Below, piece after piece: positions 19,668 to 31,067 of a stretch of DNA of 64,000 nucleotides. The notes beneath the pieces were generated by a model that did not search any database, was not told where the DNA came from, and was given only the letters and a program-made list of their open reading frames with translations. A program made the translations under genes and the position numbers. Within the stretch, counting starts at the first letter, position 1. Each line of letters begins with the position of its first letter. Where the stretch lies: assembly GCF_001640025.1 (NCBI RefSeq), contig NC_031674.1, forward strand, positions 3,844,001 through 3,908,000. The letters are read 5' to 3'. Source of the stretch: Sugiyamaella lignohabitans. Lineage: Eukaryota; Ascomycota; Dipodascomycetes; Dipodascales; Trichomonascaceae.

Positions 19668-20759
19668 TTACATAATAATTTCAGGCTTTTCAATGTTTCC
19701 TGCAATAGTCTTGTGAGGCAAGATACGTCCACCATTAACATAAATCTCATCCTTGACCTCGACATCATCACCCAAAACACTGACATTCTCAACACGGGCC
19801 CACTTTCCAACCTTGGAGTTCCATCCAATGATCGAGTTCTTGACATGAGCGTGAGGCTTGATGACAGAATTAGACAAGACAACACATCTCGATAAGCGAG
19901 CGCCAGCACCCACAGTAACATTTGGCCCAATAACAACATTAGGACCAATTTTAGCATCAGGAGAAATGTCAGCAGTGGGGTCGACAAGGACATTACCTCC
20001 ATGGACGTAAGGCTTGTCAGAAGCTGATAATAATTCAGAGTTTTTCTTAGCGAGTGAGGTCAAGTAAAGGCAAGTACCCGACAAAAAGTCCTTAGGTTGG
20101 CCAACATCCATCCAATATCCTTCGAGATCAAAAGAGTGCAAAGTACCCTTAGCAGACAATTGGGGAAAAGTCTCCTTCTCAATTGAGGTAGGACGGAGAT
20201 CAATGAGATCAATGACCGATGGGTTCAAAATGTAGATACCAGCATTGATACGGTTACCGACAAACTCAACGGGCTTCTCAACAAATCTGTCGATTTGCGA
20301 AGAACCACTCTTATGAACAATGACACCATACTTAGAAGGTTCTTCAACCTTTGTAGCAACGATGGTACCCTCACCACCGTGGGCCTTGTGGAACTTGGCT
20401 AATTCTGCGAAGGGATAATCGCAAATAATATCCGAGTTGAGAACAAAGAAGGGTGAGTTATCTTTGGTAAGAATGTCTTCTGCAAGCTTGAGGGGACCGG
20501 CAGTTCCAAGAGGCTCAGTCTCAACGGAGAAAGTGATGTTAACACCATACTTCTCCTCATATTGCTTTAAAGTAGCCACCATGACCTCGGGTCTGTAATT
20601 GACAGCAAGGACAATATCCTTAACGCCAGCAGCAGCCAAAGATTCAACTTGGTGAAGAATCATAGGCTTGTTACCGAACTCCACAAGGGGTTTGGGAATG
20701 GTAAGAGTAAGAGGTCTAAGACGGGTTCCGTAACCACCAACAAGAATTAATCCTTTCAT
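19668..20759 (-). CDS. PSA1: GDP-mannose pyrophosphorylase (mannose-1-phosphate guanylyltransferase)
   Basis: Makes GDP-mannose from mannose-1-phosphate and GTP in the cytosol, feeding N- and O-glycosylation, GPI anchors and cell-wall mannan. Single exon, 363 aa, near the 361 of baker's yeast. The nucleotidyltransferase loop [11 protein letters not shown] is at residues 8-18, followed by [12 protein letters not shown] and the [13 protein letters not shown] metal region. The C-terminal third is a left-handed beta-helix of hexapeptide repeats ([20 protein letters not shown]) that ends EIIM as in orthologues. Codons are biased toward frequent ones, as expected for an abundant enzyme. Confidence 0.97.
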   Translation of the reverse strand: MKGLILVGGYGTRLRPLTLTIPKPLVEFGNKPMILHQVESLAAAGVKDIVLAVNYRPEVMVATLKQYEEKYGVNITFSVETEPLGTAGPLKLAEDILTKDNSPFFVLNSDIICDYPFAELAKFHKAHGGEGTIVATKVEEPSKYGVIVHKSGSSQIDRFVEKPVEFVGNRINAGIYILNPSVIDLIDLRPTSIEKETFPQLSAKGTLHSFDLEGYWMDVGQPKDFLSGTCLYLTSLAKKNSELLSASDKPYVHGGNVLVDPTADISPDAKIGPNVVIGPNVTVGAGARLSRCVVLSNSVIKPHAHVKNSIIGWNSKVGKWARVENVSVLGDDVEVKDEIYVNGGRILPHKTIAGNIEKPEIIM

Positions 20760-22866
20760 TGTGAATGTGAGAAATGCAAAAAATGCTAGATTAGAAAAAT
20801 GTTAAAGGACAAAATGAAAAAATAATAGAAAACAAAATAATAAAAAAAATAAATCAAAGAGGGACTTCAATTATTATTCTTATTGAAATTATTTTCTGCT
20901 GTTGTGTGTTGAAAAGAGAACTACTGTACCAAAGTTTCAAGTCAAGGAAAAAGAAGGGGAAATTTCAAATCGAACACGTTAGGGGAAATCAAACTATTAA
21001 ATACTAGGCCGTGCGAACTAATTGAAAAATGTATGCACCTTAATTTAAGGGGGTCTTATAATGAGTTGGCTGAAATTCCAACGACTTAGTTTAAGCCAAC
21101 CAAATAGCTGTATAATACGTCTCTGGATAGATCAGCGCCTAGGGTGGCATTCTTTAAAGCGAGATGCACATAGTTTTAGCTGGATGCTACGTGTTTTAAT
21201 TTATTTTTTCCTTTCGTGTGCCGCCGCGTTCTGTAGCTATTGTTAGATACTATGCGTAGAGCTAAAACCAATGCAAATCACTACCTTAAAATAACAGCAG
21301 ACTTGTCTAGGGTTACTGCATTTGGGAATACAGATCCCTATTTGGTGAGGGGATCTCTGAGGCTGGCAGGGCTCTTCAGGTACAAAGAATGTGCTATCAC
21401 CTGTTAGTGGAAACGATTTCAATCAACGCCGCCAGGAGGCTGGCTCGTGGTGCATCGTTTGGGATCCAACCACTTTCTTCAGTAAAAACGGTTATTACTT
21501 CAGAAAAACACGGGTGCGTGCTGTTTGGAATGGTAATTCACAATCCTTGATCTAATCTTTTGGCGTGCAGTTCTAATCTGAATCTAACACTAACGCTAGT
21601 GCTACTAGGTCAAAAAAACAGGGATGTATATTGGGAGTTCTATTTTTGATGACTTCGTTGCTTAAAGAAAAAAGAAAGAAAGACAAAAAAAACTGAAGCC
21701 TTAACTCACCCGTTAATTATTATATCCTTCTGACCATAAGTAAGTTATTCTATATATAGTGAAACAACTGATTCTAATGATACAATGTTTTTGAGTCAAG
21801 CCGATAAAGAACTGAAATTTTTCAGATCTTAGCCCCTTGGCCTCGGTCAACGATTGATACAAGGTATTGGTAGCCCCGCAGTTAATTCTGTCGCCAACTA
21901 AGTTGCGACTAATCTACAGCTGGGTTTTAACAATTAAATTGCTTTTCAATTAAATTTATAAGACTAGACTGTTTACAAATAAAAGAGCCTTCAGATATCA
22001 CACATCAACCGCGTGTTACGCTCTGATCGTGCTCCAAGCGTCCACACACATCAAACGAGTCCAAGTCTGTACATCATCCTGGGTGAAAGTTTATTACGTT
22101 CTGCACGCATCCCTGTCATGAAACAGGGGTCAGGGGTAAATTCTTATATATATAATGTTTTGTCTAATTCATTGAGCCGTGTTGGTGGCAGGTTGACCAG
22201 TCAAGACATTGCCGTCCCTTGATATGAAATATAAGTATAATAACCAATTGATGCCGCCTAGGTTAATACATAACGTACATAATGCTATATTAATGGCGGC
22301 AATCCTGTCTCAAATAGTTTAATTCAGGGTGGTAACAATCTGACTTTTCTATTGCCAGGTGGCAGCTGAATTTATCCGAATTAACACGCCTAAATATATT
22401 GTTGCAGATCGTTTCCCTTCGTGCTTAATTACATTCTCTTTCTACATATATTGTCACAGGTGATCCGCCTCCAATTTAAGATAGGAAGCTTCTCCGACAT
22501 CTGCGAGCAGACTCAACTTGGTATGTGGTATGTACTTTATTATCAGGCATTATTTGCCTACCGGCACCCGTTTGGCTAAGCACCATGACGAGGCAATACA
22601 AGGCAATATTTTAAAGCTAGGAACCTTATAATTTAAATTTATCTTATTGCTGTGGAGTTCCTGTAGATCTCTCCATACCCCCATTCACAGATGTATTATA
22701 CAGGTTAGATATGTCTGTCATATAGTAGCTTCGCAATATATCTATGAACCTGCCAATTGTAATTTGATAGATTTACTATACGTTGCTACCATAATACACA
22801 AATTAACTTCATATATTCTAATTTTTAGTCAATTGAGAGTATCTATAGGAAAATGACTCCAATAAA
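20760..22866. other. 2.1-kb gene-poor region
   Basis: The first 200 bp are A-rich promoter sequence for the pyrophosphorylase (runs such as AAATAATAAAAAAAATAAA). The rest has only short frames (for example 21061-21246, 22013-22222, 22647-22856) without ATG context, family similarity or splice pairs. No tRNA was found by eye. It could hold a noncoding RNA, a decayed gene or the extended promoter of the orphan gene at 22867. Confidence 0.4.
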
Positions 22867-24384
22867 ATGGATCGAACAAAACGGCTATTCTCTCGGATCC
22901 AATCCCCATTTATCAACCGTGCGTCTACAGTTTTTGACCCTCTTGTAATAAAAGTCAACAGTTTAAAGAAGAGGCTTCGGAAATCATTCACAGAATTCGA
23001 TACCAACGGAAATTACCCCATCGAAATATGGCTCTCCAGCTCCCAACCTTTGGCACTTTTAGTACCATTTCTTAGATATGTATCCAAGAAGCACAGCACA
23101 GATAAGCCCGAATTAGACAAAAATATTGTCAAGTTGTGTCAGGATATTGAAAATAATTGCATTTTCTTTCACCAGGAGTATATAGAGTCCTTCCTCAAGT
23201 CAGTATATGATGGGAATTTTAAACGCAAACGAGAAATTTGGGACGCCCTTACCATTCTTGTTTGCATGGACAATAGTCTAGTAGTCCCGGAAAACTATTT
23301 ACTTAATATCCATCAACGACATCAGGCGATAAATGCCTACCAAGAATTAGATCAAGACAGCTTTTTCAACCATTCGAGGTTTTCACAATCCCGTCACCCA
23401 CTGAAGTACATTCTTCATAAATGCCCACAATGGCCACTACAACGAGGTGAACAATTAACAACACTCTACAATAGAACTCGGAAAAAATGGGGTATTTGGC
23501 CAGAACAGAAGTGCAACACACAGTTCACTGACACAGATCTTGCCGTCTGTCTCAATCTCATTATCGAAGCATTGATAGAAATTGCAAGCAGAGGTCAGAG
23601 TGTAAATATAAAGAAAGACAGGGTTATTAGAGTCATTGCACTCGGTAAAGTGCATCATCATACTACGAGTACAAGTGAGCATGCGACGGATTCATCATCG
23701 ACATTGGCACTGGCGAAGAGTTCTATAGATAATGATGACATTGGGAATCTAATCCACAAGCAAGTTCCTGGCCAGCCGTCAATAGTGATTCCAATTATAG
23801 CTACCATCAGTTCGAATGCCCATACTGCATCCTTCGTTAAAGCTCAAACATATGCCTTAAACGAACTAGACGAACGTAAGGGATGCAACTTTGTCGAGGT
23901 TATTACCGTGAATAAGGCATACCTTCGTGTTTGGAGGTTTGAGAAAAACGGCACCATCTTCAGTACAACAATCAACATGAACAGACAATGGAAGAAATTT
24001 GTCAAGCTAGTATTGGGGTTTCTCACAATACCCCTAAAAGAAATGGGAATGCATGTACCACAGTCAAAATCGGTGATGTCGCCCATTTCAATGGCTCAGC
24101 AGTTAGAGGAATCTATGGTCATGGTACAGCACATTAAGAGAGTGAATGGGTTTGAATTTAATGGTCATAGACAATGTCTATTGTCGGAAGAACTGAAATA
24201 CATACGAATAACTAGGCAATGCCTGATACCAGAAAGACTAAATATATTCGCGTCGGTTTTTAGAAAACAGATCTCGATATCCGAGTTCATTGCTCAGATC
24301 GAAGGTATTGAGAGTGAACCTTCCAGTCCTACATCTGAACCCGAAGTCCCACGAATAGAATACATGGAGGTTCATCCCCAATAA
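22867..24384 (+). CDS. Orphan 505-aa protein, possibly related to the non-kinase part of FunK1 proteins
   Basis: Single ATG-initiated exon. No confident family. The central segment NKAYLRVWRFEKNGTIFST, followed by FVKLVLGFL, resembles the part of fungal FunK1 proteins that precedes their kinase lobe (pattern LRLWRFDRSG). The kinase motifs one would expect after it (HRD-like catalytic loop, DFG/DLD) are not seen; the protein instead ends in a Ser/Glu/Pro-rich tail. A fully open 505-codon frame argues for selection. It is flanked upstream by the longest featureless stretch of the first 40 kb. Confidence 0.5.
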   Translation: MDRTKRLFSRIQSPFINRASTVFDPLVIKVNSLKKRLRKSFTEFDTNGNYPIEIWLSSSQPLALLVPFLRYVSKKHSTDKPELDKNIVKLCQDIENNCIFFHQEYIESFLKSVYDGNFKRKREIWDALTILVCMDNSLVVPENYLLNIHQRHQAINAYQELDQDSFFNHSRFSQSRHPLKYILHKCPQWPLQRGEQLTTLYNRTRKKWGIWPEQKCNTQFTDTDLAVCLNLIIEALIEIASRGQSVNIKKDRVIRVIALGKVHHHTTSTSEHATDSSSTLALAKSSIDNDDIGNLIHKQVPGQPSIVIPIIATISSNAHTASFVKAQTYALNELDERKGCNFVEVITVNKAYLRVWRFEKNGTIFSTTINMNRQWKKFVKLVLGFLTIPLKEMGMHVPQSKSVMSPISMAQQLEESMVMVQHIKRVNGFEFNGHRQCLLSEELKYIRITRQCLIPERLNIFASVFRKQISISEFIAQIEGIESEPSSPTSEPEVPRIEYMEVHPQ

Positions 24385-24569
24385 CGGGATTCTTGACAAC
24401 ATGAAACTTTAGCACCGACTGGCTCTTAGCCGATCAGGTACGTTCGGTTTCTGAGAATTGAACAGGGTAATGTAAATACTGTACATAGACAGGTGTCTCT
24501 ATATTATTTATATATGCACTTACGAAACCCAAACTAAAACTAAACTTTTGGCTGGAAACGCGAGAGAGA

Positions 24570-26183
24570 CTACTCGACAGGCTCCAAGGTGCTACCAGCG
24601 TGAATACTGCCCCAACCAATCAATCTCCAATGCTTCTCAACTCTACGAGATAAGGCCACCTTCTCTCCAATTTCAGTACAAGCAGGCGAAGTGAGTTGCA
24701 GCTTGGCCATATCAGCACGAACACTCGTGACACGAGCGCCAGTAGTAGTGGAACCGACATTAACCATTAAAACCTCACCCTTAGTAAGCTTTTGAATCTT
24801 AGTCAGCTTCTTATCTTCAGTCTTAACACCAAGTAGTCGTCGGAGTAAGAAGTAGGTAATCTCTAATTCGATGTAAATCTCTGGCAACTTGCCAACATGG
24901 CCCAAAACATGGCCAACCAAACGATCAGCCCTGCACAAGGTAGGGTCGACCTTGGTACCAACACCAATAAGACCACCTGGAACCGCAAACTTCAGATCAT
25001 TATCGTCAGCGAACAGACTAACAATCCTAGACTTGATTGGTCTACATTCAATTTTGTTGGTAGTTTCGTTCTTGTGTACAATGCCTGGACGGATCTCGAT
25101 TTCATCACCCAATCGTAGAACACCATTAAGGATAGAACCACCAGCAACACCGCCCTTGAGTTCCTCAACTTCAGAACCAGGCTTGTTAACATCGAAAGAT
25201 CTGATGACAATGAGCTTAGGTAAAGCGGTGAAGTCTCTTGGTGGAACAGGAATCTTCTCCACAATAAACTCATTGACAGCATCAATGTTATATTTAAGTT
25301 GGGCCGAGATAGGGACAATGGGAGCACCCTCAGCAGGAGTACCCTTAACAAATCTGACAACACTTTGATAGTGTTCAAATGCAGAGTCCTCCTTCATTAA
25401 GTCGACCTTGTTTTGCAAAATGATAACATGCTCAAGAGCCATAATTTGAATAGCTGCCAAATGCTCACTTGTTTGGGGCTGGGGACAGGATTCATTACCA
25501 GCAATCAATAAAAGAGCAGCATCCATTACAGCTGCTCCTGAAAGCATTGTACTCATAAGAATATCGTGACCGGGGCAATCAACGAAACTGACGTGTCTCA
25601 CAAGCTCGTATCTTCCAGAACAACCGGGGGCCTCACACTTAGGAGAGATTTCTTTACCAGATCCGTATGACTTGAATCTTGTGGGTCTCGGACACTCAGA
25701 GTTTGAGCATTTATAGATCTTAGCATTTGCATAACCAAGACGAATAGTAATATTACGTTCCAATTCGTTCTTAAAACGAACAGTTTGAACTCCAGAAATA
25801 GCCTTCACAACTGTAGATTTGCCATGGGCTACATGTCCAATGGTACCAATATTGATAGTAGCTTGTCTTTGAATAATTTCGGGACTTAATGGATTCAATT
25901 TAGTGAAATCGGGGTTGTCAGGTTGTTCAGGTAAACCACCACCCTCTTCGAATTCTTTTTGACGACGCTCTTCAGCAGTTAAACCATCAGCGGCAACGTC
26001 ATCATCATCTAAGCCAGCAAATGATACACTTTTACTTCCTTTCGAAGTCTCTTCGTCAGCAACAACTTTAGGCTGTTCTTCGTTGTTTTCAGCATCGCTG
26101 TATTCTTCATACTCTTCTTCAGGCTCCATGTTCTTGCCATCAATGACGATGTCAGGAACTTGATCTTGTAAGTCGTCAGACAT
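24570..26183 (-). CDS. GCD11: Translation initiation factor eIF2 gamma subunit
   Basis: GTP-binding core of eIF2, which brings initiator Met-tRNA to the 40S subunit. Single exon, 537 aa (baker's yeast 527). An acidic N-terminal extension (residues 1-75) precedes the G domain. G1 is GHVAHGKST (about 116-124), then the zinc-knuckle cysteines (CSNSEC...CEAPGC), DCPGH (G3) and QNKVD (G4). Domains II and III follow, with [17 protein letters not shown]. The C-terminus ends [12 protein letters not shown]. Codon bias is strong. Confidence 0.98.
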   Translation of the reverse strand: MSDDLQDQVPDIVIDGKNMEPEEEYEEYSDAENNEEQPKVVADEETSKGSKSVSFAGLDDDDVAADGLTAEERRQKEFEEGGGLPEQPDNPDFTKLNPLSPEIIQRQATINIGTIGHVAHGKSTVVKAISGVQTVRFKNELERNITIRLGYANAKIYKCSNSECPRPTRFKSYGSGKEISPKCEAPGCSGRYELVRHVSFVDCPGHDILMSTMLSGAAVMDAALLLIAGNESCPQPQTSEHLAAIQIMALEHVIILQNKVDLMKEDSAFEHYQSVVRFVKGTPAEGAPIVPISAQLKYNIDAVNEFIVEKIPVPPRDFTALPKLIVIRSFDVNKPGSEVEELKGGVAGGSILNGVLRLGDEIEIRPGIVHKNETTNKIECRPIKSRIVSLFADDNDLKFAVPGGLIGVGTKVDPTLCRADRLVGHVLGHVGKLPEIYIELEITYFLLRRLLGVKTEDKKLTKIQKLTKGEVLMVNVGSTTTGARVTSVRADMAKLQLTSPACTEIGEKVALSRRVEKHWRLIGWGSIHAGSTLEPVE

Positions 26184-26579
26184 TTTGTGTGTTAAGCTAG
26201 TCTTTTCTACTCGTTGACGTTAAAGAAGTCTTTCCGATTTATAAGATCAAGAAATATATAAGCCGTTGCTGCCACATGTAGGCTACTAATTTTTCACTCT
26301 GATTTTTCAAAGAGTCACGTGATATTCAAACTTTGTTATAATACTCTTGAAGTTCATCAGTAAGCAAATACGAAGGGGTGAACCTCGACAAGAACAGTAA
26401 ACCTAACCCTAGAAGGAGTCACCAAGTGCGGTGGTAGAGAACGGTGAAGAAGTGGAAGTAGATCGAAAAACATGGACGTTGGCATTTGGTGGTTGTACAG
26501 GAAATAAATTAGGTAAATAGGTAATAATAATAATAATAATAAATTAAATACAGGTCACATGAGATGTGAATCTAATAGA
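26184..26579. promoter_or_regulatory. GCD11 promoter and 3' end of the Leu3-like gene
   Basis: Holds TCACGTGATA (about 26315), a telomere-like ACCTAACCCTAG (26401-26412) and a (TAA)n microsatellite (26522-26543). The CCTAACCC box resembles Tbf1/Rap1-family sites, which often sit in promoters of translation genes. Confidence 0.4.
26522..26543. repeat. (TAA)n microsatellite
   Basis: About seven TAA units, just 3' of the Leu3-like stop codon. Confidence 0.8.
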
Positions 26580-29195
26580 TTACATAAATGAAGCAACCTC
26601 CTCTACACGGAAACCAAAATCGTTCATCATTGAATCCACATCTTTCCATACAAGATCATAATCCCATTCGAAACCAGTTCCTGTAGCCGTCCCATTTGCC
26701 GGATTATTAGAACTTGTGGATATAGGTTGCTGTGATAACCTATTGGCTTGGGTCGGTGTCGAAGTTGCAGTGGTGCCAGGGGTGAGAGTCATAGAACCAA
26801 CACCACCAAGTGAAGGTGAATTAGGCTGATCACGGATAGCACTGGCGGTAGCCGAAACAGGCCTGAATGGAGCAAGCGAGATAGGCGTACTGGAACCTGA
26901 CACTCCCAGGGGAACATTAGGGGCCGTAACAGGTTGTGGTTGTTGTACACTGGAGTTAGATAGTGACACAGCAATACCTGCATTGTTCGAAATTGAGCCA
27001 GACGTTATGTCAACATGTTCTTGAGCAACAGGATAAGTCAGAGGAATAGTTGACAGCTGTTGAGTCGTTGGTTGTTGCTGGTGTAAAGAAGATGTCGGCG
27101 TTGTCGTCATAGATCGCCCTGACAAGCCCGTCACACTAGTACTCGTATTGTTTTCTGGGAGGCTCTCTTCAACATTGTCAGGAGTACTTGTCGTCCGCTG
27201 GTTAAGAATTGCAGGAGCCACACTACGAATCTCACATTGTTCTCTCATGGTCCAAAGACAATCGAAAAATACACTAGCAGCCATTCTAGTCCTAATAGAA
27301 ACTTTCGCCTCCAACGTAAGGTCGTGAGGATCTGGTCTATCAACTAAAGCATCATATACCTGCCAGATCTGCTGCATAATCTCGGCTGCTCTATACGACA
27401 CATCGTGCTTCAAAATTGAAGCCTTGCCAATATGCTGGACTGTAGCAATATATAAGGCTCTGCCGGCATGCGCATCAACGTATTGCGCGTACTGGGAATG
27501 ATAGATTTTGTTCACAATAGTCGCTGACTGCCATAGCAATTGAATATAGACCTGAGGTAGATACCGAATGAAATCTTTATCTCTACGACAGACATTATCG
27601 GAGTGGTCCAGCAATGCTAGTGCAGCGTTATAAGCTTGCACCAAGCCACGTTGGCGTTGAAAGCTATTCAGTCGATCATTATCCAAGAAATAGTATGTCA
27701 TCAAGTGAACTCGCGAAACAAGAAACATAAACCGACGAGACTCATCAAACTCACTAGACGATGAAAGGCTTAATTCAAGCTCATCTAGCTTCTGGGCCAT
27801 CATCTGTATAATAGAAAGGCGCTCCGATAGTTCGGATAATCCTAGCGGATCTTTTAGATTCGAGTTTAACCCCTTCTCAATCTCGTTTTCTAGCCGCTGT
27901 ATAGTCATCATTAACCGAATCGACTCAGGAATATCGATACCCGAGTCAACTCTACAAGCAGACAGAACAGTAGCATCAAAGCTTGTAAAAGAAGGAAAGC
28001 CAAACATACCCGCAACGGACTGCGAGACAATATTACAGCATATCCACGTTCTAACTTGCTCAGTAATTTTAGGATAGATGGCATTATCTTGCTTGATTCT
28101 GCCAAAATCTCGCGCATAACCAGGACAATGTAACCCTACGCGGATCGAATTAAACATGGCAATACCAGCAGAGTTCCAAGATGAATCGGCGCTAATTGTA
28201 GATGTCAAGGGAGGCCACATAGTACAAATCAAGAAAGCCTGCACCGAATAGACAGATGCAAGATTCAAGACAGTATTTGTGTTGGAGCTTGCAGGCCTTG
28301 AAGTGTTGCTATCATCATCATGCCTAGAAATCCCCGCCCTTCCTTGCGTTACGGATTGGTCAATGGACCCATATTTTGTTACTGGAGAGATAGTAATCTC
28401 GGCCAAACAGCTATTTAATAAAGGGGTCAATTGCATCATGAGCTCTCCATCTTTGTCATACCTTCTAGAAGCTACAGCCATTATGGTCCAAAACAAAGAT
28501 GGGCACAGGTGGTATATTTGTTCAGGACCGCGAGAAACATCCACTACCGGTAAAAACGGATGGTACTTATCAACGAATTCCTTGAACAAGTTCTTTATGG
28601 TATCAGAAGAAAGAGTAAAACCATCAATGGTTTTCGGTGAACATTCCCAATTATTCACAACCCATTCTGGTCGATGAGTGGGCATCCCCGAATCATGTCG
28701 TTGAGGAAAGTAAATTGGAGATGGTAGTAATTTGTGAATTGGAAGCTGACTTTGCGGAGGGTGATTAAAAGTTCCATTGGAATTGTGATATTTTGAGGGA
28801 GGTGACAATGTACCGTCAGAGTTCACATTTAGAGAAGTAAGGCCAGTTCTCTTCTTCAAGTCTTCCATTTCTCTTTCGAGCTCCATCATTCGCTGACGCT
28901 TAGAAGTTCTCTTGAAATTTGGCTCCATCTTGCATTCAGTTTTCCGCTTTATACATCTTGTACAAGGGCCAGGCCATTTTTCATGACCGTCACATCGCAC
29001 TTTCTGCTGCCGACATTCTATACATGCTATACGCTTCCCAGTCGTTTCTTCTAAGGATCCAGTTGAACCAGAGGAGCCTGGGTCTGGAATAGATGTCGTG
29101 ACGGGGCTCAACGAGCTTCCAGCACCGTTGGGATTAACCGCACCATGGCTGTTTGGTGAGCCTTGTTTATTGGTCCCTGGAACCGAAGGATTCAT
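26580..29195 (-). CDS. LEU3: Zn2Cys6 transcription factor, Leu3-like
   Basis: 871 aa from the ATG at 29195 (three codons upstream are open but begin with TTG). The zinc cluster is at residues 58-88: CIECRQQKVRCDGHEKWPGP then CTRCIKRKTEC. Its unusual H-E-x-x-P spacing is that of Leu3-type factors. A basic linker FKRTSKRQRMM and a short coiled coil (MELEREMEDLKKRTGL) follow. The fungal regulatory domain contains LCPSLFWTIMAVASRRY. The C-terminal 200 residues are Ser/Thr/Gln/Pro-rich, and the very end (WDYDLVWKDVDSMMNDFGF) is an acidic-hydrophobic activation-like tail, as in Leu3. By homology it would control branched-chain amino acid genes with alpha-isopropylmalate as coactivator; War1-type factors are the alternative. 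Confidence 0.82.
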   Translation of the reverse strand: MNPSVPGTNKQGSPNSHGAVNPNGAGSSLSPVTTSIPDPGSSGSTGSLEETTGKRIACIECRQQKVRCDGHEKWPGPCTRCIKRKTECKMEPNFKRTSKRQRMMELEREMEDLKKRTGLTSLNVNSDGTLSPPSKYHNSNGTFNHPPQSQLPIHKLLPSPIYFPQRHDSGMPTHRPEWVVNNWECSPKTIDGFTLSSDTIKNLFKEFVDKYHPFLPVVDVSRGPEQIYHLCPSLFWTIMAVASRRYDKDGELMMQLTPLLNSCLAEITISPVTKYGSIDQSVTQGRAGISRHDDDSNTSRPASSNTNTVLNLASVYSVQAFLICTMWPPLTSTISADSSWNSAGIAMFNSIRVGLHCPGYARDFGRIKQDNAIYPKITEQVRTWICCNIVSQSVAGMFGFPSFTSFDATVLSACRVDSGIDIPESIRLMMTIQRLENEIEKGLNSNLKDPLGLSELSERLSIIQMMAQKLDELELSLSSSSEFDESRRFMFLVSRVHLMTYYFLDNDRLNSFQRQRGLVQAYNAALALLDHSDNVCRRDKDFIRYLPQVYIQLLWQSATIVNKIYHSQYAQYVDAHAGRALYIATVQHIGKASILKHDVSYRAAEIMQQIWQVYDALVDRPDPHDLTLEAKVSIRTRMAASVFFDCLWTMREQCEIRSVAPAILNQRTTSTPDNVEESLPENNTSTSVTGLSGRSMTTTPTSSLHQQQPTTQQLSTIPLTYPVAQEHVDITSGSISNNAGIAVSLSNSSVQQPQPVTAPNVPLGVSGSSTPISLAPFRPVSATASAIRDQPNSPSLGGVGSMTLTPGTTATSTPTQANRLSQQPISTSSNNPANGTATGTGFEWDYDLVWKDVDSMMNDFGFRVEEVASFM

Positions 29196-29696
29196 TAGGG
29201 ACAACTTTCCGCAGGAAAAATGTTATCAAAGATGACCCAATATTCCCTAATTAACTGACTTAAGGGATTGGTCTAGAGTTGATACTATTATCAAATGGGC
29301 CTAGAAATATGACGTACGATCTAGAACGACTGATAACCAAACAAAAAAAATTACGTCAGGATTGATATATCTTCGTTAGTTCCATTACGAACCAGTTCAG
29401 AAAAATCCCTAAACGGCAATATCATTTATAAAACAGGGTTAGGTTTAAACCCTTAACCACATTTATATAGGACCCGAAGGAAAAAATTGGCGTATCTGAC
29501 GGGGATATGTTTTAGGAGATAAAGTCCATGTCTCAAAACTTTTATTTGTTCGATGGGAGTTTGAGCTTAGGCTGAGGCTTGATGTTGGGATTGTTAGGCC
29601 CTGCAAGGTTTTTGCTATATATTTTAAGTTTCACGCATATGCCTGGCGAGATCAAGCCGATCATGTCAGACATTTGAACATATTATCTCCTTGGAA
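29196..29696. promoter_or_regulatory. Divergent promoter of the Leu3-like factor and an MFS transporter
   Basis: Contains GGGTTAGGTTTAAACCCTTA (29436-29455), a telomere-like box overlapping the perfect palindrome GGTTTAAACC. TATATATTTTAAG lies near 29616, upstream of the transporter. No gene seen. Confidence 0.4.
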
Positions 29697-31067
29697 ATGT
29701 GGAAAGAGTATTCTGGTATAGCTACTCTTGGTAGAGCTGGTAGAGATGAATATATTCTGTTGGCTCAAAAGTTTTTCAGGATGCTGGCATATGGATCAAC
29801 CATGCTTGTGTTGATCTTGTTTTTACAAGAGTTGGATATATCAGAAACTAGAATTGGATTATTTATGAGTCTCACATTAATAGGCGATGTAGTTATATCA
29901 TATTTTCTGACTTTTTATGCTGATTCAATGGGAAGGCGGACGGTTATGATTATTGGATCAATAGCTATGGCTGCGGCAGGATTAGTTTTTGCAACCTGTT
30001 CGAATTTTTGGGTGCTATTGCTAGCAGCAGTATTAGGAGTCATTTCGCCTAGTGGAGACGAGGTCGGTCCATTTAGAACTGTAGAAGAATCCACTCTTGC
30101 TCATTTGACAGCTTTAGAAGATAGATCTGATATGTTTGCATGGCAAGGCATTTTTGGCACTTTGGGTGCTGCATTAGGAACTTTGGGAAGCGGTGCCATC
30201 GGAGATTATTTACGTGATATCAAGAAAGTCCCAGTTCTGAATAGTTATCGGTACATATTCTGGGCATATTTCTGCATTGCACTGATTAAACTGGTTTTGA
30301 GTATTATTCTGTCAGAAAGGGCTGAACAGTACTACCAAGTTATGGATACAACTAGCAGCTATACGAACTCTATGCCTACAGAATCGACCAGTCTGCTGTC
30401 GGAAGATATGCCCCAAGATGACAATACTCGACCCGTGGAATCTTCATCTATCGATGGCACATCATCTGCCGAGTATACTGCCCCAGTTGCCTCGTTTCTC
30501 CCAGAAACGAAAGCACTGCTCTTGAAAATTGCAATTGTATTTTGCATGGATTCGTTAGCATACAGCTTCATGCCCTCGTCATGGCAGGTGGTATATTTCG
30601 TCCAAAACTTGGGATCTTCAGAATCCAAAATCGGCGGCTTGATGTTTACTACTAATATAGTTGGATCTGCGACTGCAATGCTCTCCTCAATACTATCCAA
30701 AAAAATTGGTCCCGTCCCTGCTATTGCTGCAACTAAAATCCCTTCTGCAATTTTCTTGGCCCTCATTCCTGCGACCGCTAAAGAATGGTTGGCTATGGCC
30801 TTTCTGGTAGGGCGGTCATTCACTGATAGCATGGATGTTGTTCCAAGGGTCGTGTTACTCACTTCTATCGTCCCTAACCAGGATCGTACCAAAGTCATGG
30901 GTCTCGTCAATGTGCTCAAAACATTGGCGAGAGCTGTTGGACCCCCATTTACAGGATACTTTTCACAAGTCCACAAACTCTTCGTGCCGTTTCTTATCAA
31001 TGCCTTGCTTGAACTGATATTTGCATTTGGTGTCGTTACATTTTTCTCTGATGCAAAACTATATTAG
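29697..31067 (+). CDS. MFS transporter of unknown substrate
   Basis: 456 aa from the ATG at 29697 (two upstream codons are open but begin with TTG). About 12 membrane segments; MFS motif A-like YADSMGRRTVM lies between helices 2 and 3. A conserved SPSGDEVGPFRTVEESTLA segment follows helix 4. A hydrophilic Ser/Asp-rich loop (residues about 220-265) separates the two halves, and the second half contains GLVNVLKTLARAVGPPFTGYF. It resembles fungal general-substrate MFS proteins found near metabolic or detoxification genes. No substrate is inferred. Confidence 0.8.
   Translation: MWKEYSGIATLGRAGRDEYILLAQKFFRMLAYGSTMLVLILFLQELDISETRIGLFMSLTLIGDVVISYFLTFYADSMGRRTVMIIGSIAMAAAGLVFATCSNFWVLLLAAVLGVISPSGDEVGPFRTVEESTLAHLTALEDRSDMFAWQGIFGTLGAALGTLGSGAIGDYLRDIKKVPVLNSYRYIFWAYFCIALIKLVLSIILSERAEQYYQVMDTTSSYTNSMPTESTSLLSEDMPQDDNTRPVESSSIDGTSSAEYTAPVASFLPETKALLLKIAIVFCMDSLAYSFMPSSWQVVYFVQNLGSSESKIGGLMFTTNIVGSATAMLSSILSKKIGPVPAIAATKIPSAIFLALIPATAKEWLAMAFLVGRSFTDSMDVVPRVVLLTSIVPNQDRTKVMGLVNVLKTLARAVGPPFTGYFSQVHKLFVPFLINALLELIFAFGVVTFFSDAKLY

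Noticed and set aside
20700..22900. Transposon relic in the gene-poor region
   Set aside because: No terminal repeats, target duplications, reverse transcriptase or transposase fragments were seen.
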